From: an uncultured Prevotella sp.
GTDB lineage: Bacteria > Bacteroidota > Bacteroidia > Bacteroidales > Bacteroidaceae
DNA length: 26,506 nucleotides
NCBI GenBank assembly: GCA_934217675.1
Contig: CAKQCV010000033.1
Coordinates: 1 to 26,506, forward strand
Reading direction: 5' to 3'
The translations under genes and the position numbers were made by a program. Shown here piece after piece: positions 1-7,721 of this stretch. Positions within the stretch are counted from its first letter, which is position 1; every line of letters begins with the position of its first letter. Below the pieces are notes generated by a model. That model searched no databases and was not told the origin of the DNA. It worked only from the letters and a program-made list of their open reading frames with translations.

Positions 1-55
1 CGAACTGCTCTACACGGTTTTGCAGACCGTTACCTAACCGATCGGCCAAGGTACC
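1..55 (-). tRNA. tRNA-Cys (anticodon GCA), 3' end cut by window edge
   Basis: Read on the minus strand, the 5' acceptor strand GGTACCT is followed by T8, a D-arm closed by GCC/GGT, and an anticodon arm ACGGT-CTGCAAA-ACCGT. The seven-base loop places anticodon GCA (Cys) at 23-21. The T-arm begins (GCAGTTCG) but is cut by the window start, so the acceptor 3' side and any CCA cannot be judged. A consensus promoter lies just upstream. Confidence 0.95.
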
Positions 56-73
56 ATTTCTTAATTGCGAGTG

Positions 74-105
74 CAAAGGTAGTGATTTATTTTTATTCCA
101 CCAAA
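74..105 (-). promoter_or_regulatory. Bacteroidetes-type promoter of tRNA-Cys
   Basis: The minus strand reads TTTG (105-102), a 20-nt spacer, then TACCTTTG (81-74), an exact match to the Bacteroidetes primary sigma factor consensus TTTG-N19/20-TAnnTTTG. Transcription would start about 10 nt before the tRNA. The -33 element lies inside the last codons of the upstream Cys-rich gene. The block from the spacer to GCACTCGC is almost the same as in the tRNA-His promoter of this window. Confidence 0.8.
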
Positions 106-329
106 TTTTTATTCAATTTTCTTTTCTTTATTTGCATTTTATCTTTCTTTCTCTGCATTTCTTGCATATTTTTCTTCAATTCTGCAAGTTCGCAACCATC
201 ACAACTTGTGCATCCGGAGCATAGTCCCCCATCGCCATTTTTTTGGTTTGCCAACGATTGCCATATTCTATATCCCGAATAAAGCACAGCCATGGCTATA
301 ACTATATAAACTAAAAACAACTGCATCAT
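93..329 (-). CDS. small Cys-rich single-pass membrane protein (FeoB-associated-like)
   Basis: This is a 78-residue protein. Residues 2-24 form one hydrophobic membrane segment. A loop at residues 36-46 carries the pattern CSGCTSCDGC (CxxCxxCxxC), followed by a strongly basic, Lys-rich helical tail. This layout resembles the FeoB-associated Cys-rich membrane proteins, where the cysteines are thought to bind metal, but no feoB gene is present here, so the role is open. It lies 31 bp downstream of the ThiE-like gene on the same strand and may be the third gene of that operon. Two adjacent Met codons (329 and 326) could start it. Its 3' end carries the -33 element of the tRNA-Cys promoter. Another possibility is an unrelated small metal-binding membrane protein. 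Confidence 0.7.
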   Translation of the reverse strand: MMQLFLVYIVIAMAVLYSGYRIWQSLANQKNGDGGLCSGCTSCDGCELAELKKNMQEMQRKKDKMQIKKRKLNKNLVE

Positions 330-360
330 AATAAAAACACATTATAAAAAAATCATACCA

Positions 361-951
361 TTATTGTAGAGCCTTTCTCAAATCAATAAGATATTCATCA
401 ACATCCTCGTCATGAATTCTCTGCCACACATCGCCAAGGATTGCAACGCCCCCAAAACCATAAGCTTTAATCTTTGGAATATTCTGGAGCGTTACACCTC
501 CCAATGCCACGACCTTGCCGTCAATCAGTCCTCTGTCGCGTGCATTACAAAGTTGTTCATCTGTAAATGCCGACATATATCCTTGTTTTGAAACGCTGTT
601 GAATATCGGACTCAAAGTGAGATAGTCGCACTTATCCTTAAAATCCTCAAGTTCTTTCAAGCTGTGGCAAGAGCGAGACACCATCCCTTTGTGTCCTTCC
701 GGTGGAATTGGATTTCTGCCATTTAGATGCACACCGCCAAGATTAAGTTCTGAACACAATTGAAAATTATCGTGAACAACTATTCTGTGATGCCAACAAG
801 TATCAATTTTGCCTATCACACTTCTGCACTTCTCTGCCGATGCCCCAGGTTTACGGAAATGCAACAAATCAAGCCCTCTACCGAAAAGCCTGTTTATAAA
901 CAGCTCCTCTCCATCAACAAAATCCGGAGAAGTAATAACAATCCATTTCAT
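361..951 (-). CDS. ThiE/TenI-family thiamine phosphate synthase-like protein
   Basis: This 196-residue TIM-barrel protein belongs to the ThiE/TenI superfamily. Visible motifs are LLHFRKPG near residue 30 (matching the ThiE strand xQLRxK), GGVHLNGRNP near 72, SRSCHSLKEL near 92, LSPIFNSVSKQG near 113 and VALGGV near 150. It differs from the ThiE half of the neighbouring fusion, which has the standard DDRVEL, GVHLGKNDMP and GCGPF motifs. Here the metal/phosphate-binding segments are altered. From memory, B. subtilis TenI uses His122 for thiazole tautomerisation, and the matching position here appears to be Pro, so tautomerase activity is not clearly supported either. The gene starts 7 bp after the thiDE stop, which implies cotranscription and a thiamine-related role. 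Family assignment is firm; the exact reaction is not. Confidence 0.8.
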   Translation of the reverse strand: MKWIVITSPDFVDGEELFINRLFGRGLDLLHFRKPGASAEKCRSVIGKIDTCWHHRIVVHDNFQLCSELNLGGVHLNGRNPIPPEGHKGMVSRSCHSLKELEDFKDKCDYLTLSPIFNSVSKQGYMSAFTDEQLCNARDRGLIDGKVVALGGVTLQNIPKIKAYGFGGVAILGDVWQRIHDEDVDEYLIDLRKALQ

Positions 952-958
952 ACTACCT

Positions 959-2422
959 TTATTCGTTTCTCAATATCCTGCTTCTGAACTTTTCCATTTC
1001 CCTCACTGGATTCTCAGCATTCAACACCGCTCCGCTGACAGCAATACCGCTAACTCCTGCCGACATTATCCCATTTATATCATCAGGCAAGATTCCACCG
1101 ATGGCAACTATAGGCAAAGGAATACCCATCTGCCGCATTCTGTCTGTTATATTCTTATATCCGTCAGCCCCAAGTATCGGCGAGAGATTCTTTTTTGTTG
1201 TAGTAAAGCGAAATGGTCCACACCCAATATAATCGGCACCACATTTATACAGTTTCACCACATCCTCAATCGTATTAGCTGTACCACCTATAATCTTGTT
1301 GGGACCGAGAATACCGCGTGCCTCATCCACCGGCATATCATTCTTCCCAAGATGAACGCCATCAGCTCCAACAGTATCCACAAGTTCAACTCTGTCGTCT
1401 ATAATAAAAGTGGCTTTGTATTGCTCACACAACCTCTTCACCTTCTTTGCCTCAGCAATAAATTCATTATCGGCAGCGTCTTTCATGCGCAGTTGCACCC
1501 AGCGGCATCCCCCTTTCAAGGCAAGCTCAATCCCTTCGGTATAAGAATACTTTCCATTATCATGACTAATGAACTGCAAGCCGATCCCCTCAAGATGCTT
1601 AACCGCATGATTGTCGTCAGTGCTTTTAAACATATCGTAATGACAAACAGGTCCGTGCCCTTTTCCCTGATTTATATCTTTGCCTTTTTCTATCGCATTG
1701 TGCAGATACTCTACAGCATGCCCCACTGCTTCTGCCATAGTTTCACCTTTGGCAAGGAAAGATGCTATTGCCGACGAGAGTGTGCATCCAGTGCCATGTG
1801 TGTTTTTGGTTTCAACCGCAGCATTTTCATACGCTGCCACCATTTTTCCATCTACATACAGCTTGTCTGTTTTCACCTCTCCCTCCAGGTGTCCGCCTTT
1901 TATCAAAACATTCCCACATCCCAAACTGCAAATTTCAAGAGCAGCCTTATCCATGTCCTCAGCCGAAAGGATTTTAATTCCCGACAGTCTTTCTGCCTCT
2001 GGAACATTAGGAGTCAATAATGTTGCTACAGGTAGCATTTCGCCAATAAAAGTCTCCACAGCATCATCCATCATCAGCGCATGCCCACTTGTGGAAACCA
2101 TAACCGGATCAACAACCACATTATGCGGTTTGTATTTCCGTATACCACTTGCCACAGTTTTAATAATATCCACATTAGCCAGCATTCCTATTTTGACAGC
2201 ATCAACAACCATATCGTCGAATACAGCATGCATTTGGCTACCAACGGATTCAGCACTCATAGGTTCAACGCGGTATACTCCTTGAGTGTTCTGCGATGTT
2301 ACAGATGTTATCACCGATGCCGCATAAACGCCAACCGATGCCATAGTTTTCATGTCTGCCTGTATGCCGGCTCCTCCGCAACTGTCGGAGCCAGCAATAG
2401 TAAGAGCCGTTATATATCTCAT
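959..2422 (-). CDS. thiDE: bifunctional HMP-P kinase / thiamine phosphate synthase (ThiD-ThiE fusion)
   Basis: This 487-residue fusion has two enzyme halves. Residues 1 to about 265 are ThiD (ribokinase fold), which phosphorylates HMP and HMP-P: TIAGSDSCGGAGIQAD at the N-terminus is the substrate site, VVDPVMVSTSG is near residue 105, and HGTGCTLSSA near 210 is the ATP/anion-hole motif with the catalytic Cys. Residues about 275-487 are ThiE, which joins HMP-PP to thiazole phosphate: VQLRMKD near 309, DDRVEL, GADGVHLGKNDMP, GCGPFRFTTTK near 400, and AIGGI. Both halves keep their key motifs. The protein is cytosolic. It is the first gene of a minus-strand operon with the ThiE-like gene and diverges from the riboswitch-controlled thi operon. 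Its leader is too short to hold a riboswitch. Confidence 0.96.
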   Translation of the reverse strand: MRYITALTIAGSDSCGGAGIQADMKTMASVGVYAASVITSVTSQNTQGVYRVEPMSAESVGSQMHAVFDDMVVDAVKIGMLANVDIIKTVASGIRKYKPHNVVVDPVMVSTSGHALMMDDAVETFIGEMLPVATLLTPNVPEAERLSGIKILSAEDMDKAALEICSLGCGNVLIKGGHLEGEVKTDKLYVDGKMVAAYENAAVETKNTHGTGCTLSSAIASFLAKGETMAEAVGHAVEYLHNAIEKGKDINQGKGHGPVCHYDMFKSTDDNHAVKHLEGIGLQFISHDNGKYSYTEGIELALKGGCRWVQLRMKDAADNEFIAEAKKVKRLCEQYKATFIIDDRVELVDTVGADGVHLGKNDMPVDEARGILGPNKIIGGTANTIEDVVKLYKCGADYIGCGPFRFTTTKKNLSPILGADGYKNITDRMRQMGIPLPIVAIGGILPDDINGIMSAGVSGIAVSGAVLNAENPVREMEKFRSRILRNE

Positions 2423-2456
2423 TTTTCCTATTGTTTACGTTTATGATAACTCGCTG

Positions 2457-2482
2457 CAAAGTTACAAATATTTTTTGTTCAA
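2457..2482 (-). promoter_or_regulatory. putative promoter of thiDE operon
   Basis: The minus strand carries TAACTTTG (2464-2457), matching TAnnTTTG. The nearest TTG upstream (2482-2480) is only 15 nt away, shorter than the usual 19-20, so the -33 element is weak. The start would fall near 2450, leaving about 28 nt before the ATG. Confidence 0.55.
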
Positions 2483-2555
2483 CATTAAATTATCCCAACC
2501 ATTATAGTTGGTCACAATCATGTTTCACCATTGCAGCTTGGCGAGAAACTCTTTG

Positions 2556-2665
2556 TTTACTGCCGGGTAAGCCATCGTTTACTGCCGGATAAGCCGTAGT
2601 TCCATGCCGGGTAAGCCAATGCCCCATGCCGTTGAACTTGATGCCCCATACCGTGGGGCATAGTG
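2556..2665. repeat. five-unit 22-bp imperfect tandem repeat
   Basis: Units begin at 2556, 2578, 2600, 2622 and 2644, an exact 22-bp period. The first three share the core TGCCGGGTAAGCC (A for G in unit 2); units 1 and 2 agree at 19 of 22 positions. Units 4 and 5 keep CCCCATGCCG/CCCCATACCG and then diverge. Unit 5 overlaps a hairpin, ATGCCCCA-TACCG-TGGGGCAT (2641-2661). The array lies between two divergent thi operons. It is more GC-rich than the surrounding intergenic sequence. A minus-strand reading frame crosses it but has no coding signals. Confidence 0.8.
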
Positions 2666-2725
2666 CCAACTTCTGCCACACGTTAAATTCTTTTGTATAT
2701 ATATCAGTAAAATATCACCAAAAAG

Positions 2726-2756
2726 TTGCAAGTATAAAATATTATTAGTTATTTTG
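2726..2756 (+). promoter_or_regulatory. putative promoter of the thiSGCFH operon
   Basis: TTG (2726-2728), a 20-nt spacer, then TTATTTTG (2749-2756), which differs from TAnnTTTG at one base. Initiation would fall around 2762, right at the first base of the TPP aptamer, which fits the layout well. Confidence 0.55.
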
Positions 2757-2760
2757 CAAG

Positions 2761-2855
2761 CAAGAACTATCACGGGGTGCTGAGATGCTCAGCTGAGATT
2801 ATACCCATAGAACCTGATGCGGACAATGCCGCCGAAGGGAAAATGATATAACTTG
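2761..2855 (+). promoter_or_regulatory. TPP riboswitch (THI element)
   Basis: The conserved aptamer elements occur in order: CGGGGTGC (2773-2780), GCTGAGAT (2791-2798), ATACCC, GAACCTGATGCGG (2810-2822) and TGCCGCCGAAGGGAA (2827-2841). P1 can be drawn as TATCA (2768-2772) with TGATA (2844-2848), extended by CAAG (2761-2764) with CTTG (2852-2855). Thiamine pyrophosphate binding should lower expression of the downstream thi genes. A strong hairpin follows 9 nt later and may be the expression platform. Confidence 0.96.
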
Positions 2856-2864
2856 TTTTTGCGG

Positions 2865-2923
2865 AAAACCCCTATTTTCATCACACCACGTTCACGATGA
2901 TGAAATTAGGGGTTTTGCTTTTT
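2865..2923 (+). terminator. riboswitch-associated intrinsic terminator hairpin
   Basis: The left arm at 2865-2883 (starting AAAACCCCTA) pairs with the right arm at 2898-2916 (ending AGGGGTTTT), with 18 of 19 pairs and a 14-nt loop. GCTTTTT follows. It lies between the TPP aptamer and thiS, about 85 nt before the start codon, as expected for an attenuator. ACCCC in the left arm (2868-2872) could instead pair with GGGGT of the aptamer (2774-2778) when TPP is absent; that antiterminator is inferred. Confidence 0.8.
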
Positions 2924-3002
2924 CTTCAAGGAAACACAATTCCACAAGAAGCCCTAAGTGAGGTTTAACTATCGTTTTAATAACCATATTTAGGACAAAA
3001 CT

Positions 3003-3200
3003 ATGAAAGTGAAAATCAACAACAAGGAAACAGAAGTTGCAGCAAGCACCCTGTTTGAGTTGGCTAAAGAAATGTCGTTGCCTGAAAAAGGTGTGGCAGT
3101 AGCAGTGAACAACCGTATGGCACCACGCACTGACTGGGAGCAAACGAAGATTAACGATGGCGACAGCATCGTTATCATAAAAGCTGTGTGTGGAGGATAA
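3003..3200 (+). CDS. thiS: sulfur carrier protein ThiS
   Basis: This 65-residue ubiquitin-fold protein ends in Cys-Gly-Gly. The terminal Gly is adenylated by ThiF and converted to a thiocarboxylate that donates sulfur to the thiazole ring made by ThiG. The pattern MKVKINNKE, then a helix (TLFELAKEM), then VAVNNRMAPR and GDSIVIIKAVCGG, is typical of ThiS. It is the first gene behind the TPP riboswitch and its attenuator-like hairpin. An 81-bp gap separates it from thiG, wider than the other gaps in the operon. No internal promoter is clear there. Length and C-terminus are normal for the family. Confidence 0.96.
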   Translation: MKVKINNKETEVAASTLFELAKEMSLPEKGVAVAVNNRMAPRTDWEQTKINDGDSIVIIKAVCGG

Positions 3201-3281
3201 CGCATAATATCCCATAAACAGATTACAGATATAACATATTAATATAATATACAGAATAAAACAACAAATCATTATACATAA

Positions 3282-4055
3282 ATGGAAAAATTGGTTATCG
3301 CAGGACGCGAATTCAATTCACGTCTATTTCTTGGTACAGGAAAATTCAACAACAATGCCTTGATGGCGGAATCCATAAAAGCATCGGAAACAGAAATGGT
3401 GACAGTGGCAATGAAGAGGATTGAACTTAACGACGAGCACGATGACTTGCTGTCGCACATAGTACAAAATCCAAACATTCAGCTGCTTCCAAATACCAGC
3501 GGAGTGAGAAATGCCGAGGAGGCAATCTTCGCAGCCCAAATGTCGAGAGAGGCATTTGGAACAAACTGGCTCAAACTTGAAATTCATCCAGACCCTCGTT
3601 ATCTCTTGCCAGACTCCATAGAAACTCTCAAGGCTACAGAAAAGCTCGTGGAAATGGGATTCGTGGTATTGCCTTATTGCCAAGCCGACCCAACTCTATG
3701 CAAGCATCTTGAAGAGGCTGGTGCAGCCACGGTAATGCCTCTGGCTGCACCTATTGGCACGAACAAAGGACTGCGCATGAAGGATTTCCTGCAAATTATC
3801 ATCGAACAGTCAACTGTGCCTGTTGTGGTTGATGCCGGCATAGGAGCACCAAGCCATGCAGCCGAAGCCATGGAAATGGGTGCCGACGCTTGTTTGGTGA
3901 ACACCGCCATTGCCGTTGCCGGTAATCCGGTGGAAATGGCAAAAGCATTCAAAGAAGCAGTGGTATGCGGCAGACGCGCCTATGAAGCCGGACTCGGAGC
4001 AATCAGCGACTGTGCAGAAGCAAGTTCACCGCTGACAGCCTTTTTGAACGAATAG
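3282..4055 (+). CDS. thiG: thiazole synthase ThiG
   Basis: This 257-residue TIM-barrel enzyme condenses 1-deoxy-D-xylulose 5-phosphate, dehydroglycine and ThiS-thiocarboxylate into thiazole phosphate. The N-terminal region has [29 protein letters not shown] near residue 97 contains the Lys that forms the Schiff base with the sugar. [30 protein letters not shown] near 185-210 provides the phosphate-binding loop. Length is normal. Dehydroglycine would come from the tyrosine lyase ThiH encoded downstream, so this is the ThiH rather than the ThiO version of the pathway. It lies 47 bp upstream of thiC in the same operon. Confidence 0.97.
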   Translation: MEKLVIAGREFNSRLFLGTGKFNNNALMAESIKASETEMVTVAMKRIELNDEHDDLLSHIVQNPNIQLLPNTSGVRNAEEAIFAAQMSREAFGTNWLKLEIHPDPRYLLPDSIETLKATEKLVEMGFVVLPYCQADPTLCKHLEEAGAATVMPLAAPIGTNKGLRMKDFLQIIIEQSTVPVVVDAGIGAPSHAAEAMEMGADACLVNTAIAVAGNPVEMAKAFKEAVVCGRRAYEAGLGAISDCAEASSPLTAFLNE

Positions 4056-4087
4056 CAACAGAGACAACTTATCAACAACCAGTTTAA

Positions 4088-5794
<1,707 letters not shown>

Positions 5795-5800
5795 ACCAGA

Positions 5801-6493
5801 ATGACAAATAGATACAACCGTCAGACCATGCTGCCAGAAATTGGCGAGGCTGGACAAAAAAAAATTCGAAAAACAAAGGTCTTGCTGATTGGGGTGGGCG
5901 GACTCGGCTCTCCTATAGCTACATATCTGACAGGTGCGGGTATCGGCAAGTTAGGACTTGTGGACGATGATGTGGTGGATATTACAAATCTGCACCGCCA
6001 AGTGCTCTACACCGAGGAACAAGCCGGAATGAAAAAGGCAGAATGTGCGAAGCAAAGACTTACTGCAATAAACAATGAAGTGGAAATTGAAGCCTACCCA
6101 TTCAGACTAACAAAAGACAATGCCGAAGACTTGATAAAAGACTATGACATTGTGGTTGACGGGATGGACAACTTTGCCACTCGATACATCGTAAGCGATG
6201 CCTGCGAAAATCTGCACAAGCCGTATGTATACGGTGCTATCCGTGGACTTGAAGGACAGGTTGCCGTGCTGTGCAAGGGAGAGCGCACATACCGCTCACT
6301 GCTACCCGACGAACAGGCTGTGCTGTCGATGCCACATCCAGGCAAAGCCGTGCTTGGCACCACACCGGCAGTTGTAGGCAGCGTGGAAGCATGCCAGGTT
6401 ATACAACTTGCCGCTGGCTTCGGCTCGCCACTGATAGATAAACTTTGGACCGTTAATCTTGGAACCATGGAGAGCATGGTGATTGAAATGTAA
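5801..6493 (+). CDS. thiF: ThiF/MoeB/HesA-family ThiS adenylyltransferase lacking zinc cysteines
   Basis: This 230-residue E1-like adenylating enzyme should activate the C-terminal Gly of ThiS with ATP. Visible motifs are RYNRQTMLPEIG at the start, the nucleotide-binding loop GVGGLGSP near residue 31, DDDVVDITNLHRQVLY near 55-70 with the catalytic Arg, DGMDNFATRY near 120 and TTPAVVGSVEA near 185. ThiF and MoeB normally carry two CxxC pairs that bind zinc, and E. coli ThiF also has a persulfide Cys. Here the first pair site reads YRSLLPDE, no CxxC occurs anywhere, and the usual persulfide region reads PHPGKAVLG. Only four scattered Cys remain. It sits between thiC and thiH, so the ThiS-activating role is likely. 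Confidence 0.9.
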   Translation: MTNRYNRQTMLPEIGEAGQKKIRKTKVLLIGVGGLGSPIATYLTGAGIGKLGLVDDDVVDITNLHRQVLYTEEQAGMKKAECAKQRLTAINNEVEIEAYPFRLTKDNAEDLIKDYDIVVDGMDNFATRYIVSDACENLHKPYVYGAIRGLEGQVAVLCKGERTYRSLLPDEQAVLSMPHPGKAVLGTTPAVVGSVEACQVIQLAAGFGSPLIDKLWTVNLGTMESMVIEM

Positions 6494-6508
6494 AAAAGAA
6501 AAGAAAAT

Positions 6509-7651
6509 ATGTTTTCAGATGAATTAAACAAAATAAGTTGGGAAGAGACCACTGAGCGTATAGCCAACATGACCTCTACCGATGTAAAACGCGCTTTAGC
6601 GAAAAGCTATTGCGACGTAAACGACTTCATGGCTCTGCTCTCACCAGCAGCAGAACCGTATCTTGAGGAAATGGCGCGACTGTCACGCCGATATACTGAA
6701 GAACGATTCGGCAAAACAATGTCGATGTTCATTCCTCTATATATCACGAACTCGTGTTCCAACTCGTGTGTATACTGTGGCTTCCACCGCGAAAATCCCA
6801 TGGCACGTACTATCCTGACACCGGAACAGATTGAAAACGAATACAAGGCGATAAAAGAATTGGCTCCGTTTGAAAATATCCTGCTCGTAACGGGAGAGAA
6901 CCCGGCAAAGGCTGGCACACCATATTTGGCAAAAGCTATTGATATAGCAAAGAAATACTTCTCGAACATAAAGATTGAGGTTATGCCACTTTCTACTGAA
7001 GACTACAAGACTCTTGCCGAACACGGAATGAATGGAGTTATCTGCTTCCAGGAAACTTATAACCGCAACCACTACAAGCTGTATCATCCACGAGGAATGA
7101 AGAGCCGCTTTGAATGGAGATGCGATGGCTTTGACCGCATGGGGCAAGCTGGAGTACACTCTATCGGAATGGGAGTGCTCATCGGACTGGAAAAGGAATG
7201 GCGAACAGACGTGACAATGATGGCTTACCACCTGAGATATTTGCAAAAGCATTACTGGCGTACAAAATACAGCGTGAACTTTCCAAGAATGCGCCCTGCA
7301 CAAAACGAAGGGTTCCAGCCTAACTGTTTCATGTCCGACCGCGAACTGGCACAAGCAACATTTGCCATGAGAATATTCGACCACGATGTTGACATTTCAT
7401 ATTCAACACGTGAGCCAGCCTTTATCCGCGACAACATGGCTACGCTTGGAGTCACAACGATGTCGGCAGAATCAAAGGTAAACCCTGGAGGATACCACAC
7501 GTATCCTCAGGCTCTTGAACAATTCACCGTGAGCGACGAGCGAACGGCAAAGGTTATAAACCAAAGACTAAAAGAATTGGGACGCGAACCTGTGTGGAAA
7601 GATTGGGACGCATCGTTCGACCTGTTCAATCCGCTGAAAAAGAAAGCATAG
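6509..7651 (+). CDS. thiH: 2-iminoacetate synthase ThiH (tyrosine lyase)
   Basis: This 380-residue radical SAM enzyme cleaves tyrosine to dehydroglycine and p-cresol, giving the glycine-derived part of the thiazole. The cluster motif CSNSCVYC (CxxxCxxC) lies near residue 83, preceded by IPLYITN as in other ThiH proteins. VTGENP near 131, IGMGVLIGLE near 215 and FPRMRPA near 255 fit the SAM barrel, followed by a C-terminal BATS-like domain. It is the last gene of the riboswitch operon, starts 15 bp after thiF and ends 10 bp before a strong terminator. Length is normal for the family. Confidence 0.97.
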   Translation: MFSDELNKISWEETTERIANMTSTDVKRALAKSYCDVNDFMALLSPAAEPYLEEMARLSRRYTEERFGKTMSMFIPLYITNSCSNSCVYCGFHRENPMARTILTPEQIENEYKAIKELAPFENILLVTGENPAKAGTPYLAKAIDIAKKYFSNIKIEVMPLSTEDYKTLAEHGMNGVICFQETYNRNHYKLYHPRGMKSRFEWRCDGFDRMGQAGVHSIGMGVLIGLEKEWRTDVTMMAYHLRYLQKHYWRTKYSVNFPRMRPAQNEGFQPNCFMSDRELAQATFAMRIFDHDVDISYSTREPAFIRDNMATLGVTTMSAESKVNPGGYHTYPQALEQFTVSDERTAKVINQRLKELGREPVWKDWDASFDLFNPLKKKA

Positions 7652-7661
7652 CATTAAAAAG

Positions 7662-7704
7662 AAAAATCCGCAACTGCCAATTAAAGAACAGTTGCGGATT
7701 TTTT
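7662..7704. terminator. bidirectional intrinsic terminator between thiH and the AmpG-like gene
   Basis: A stem AAAAATCCGCAACTG (7662-7676) pairs with CAGTTGCGGATTTTT (7689-7703) around a 12-nt loop. It has a T-tract on both strands, so it can end the plus thi operon and the convergent minus-strand transporter gene. Confidence 0.9.
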
Positions 7705-7721
7705 CTTTTCCTTTCATTAAC

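Noticed and set aside
809..2020. A 403-codon plus-strand frame across the thiamine genes
   Set aside because: It is antisense to thiDE and the ThiE-like gene, whose motifs are intact. Its translation is Cys/His/Ser-rich without any domain, so it is a shadow frame.
2556..2665. CRISPR array from the 22-bp repeats
   Set aside because: The repeats are directly adjacent without spacers, decay along the array, and no cas genes are present.
2579..2773. A 64-codon minus-strand frame over the 22-bp repeats
   Set aside because: It spans the repeat array, the thi promoter and the start of the riboswitch. It has no promoter and no recognisable protein features.
3324..3683. Long frames antisense to thiG, thiC, thiH and other genes
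   Set aside because: All lie opposite genes with clear family motifs and lack promoters or domains of their own.
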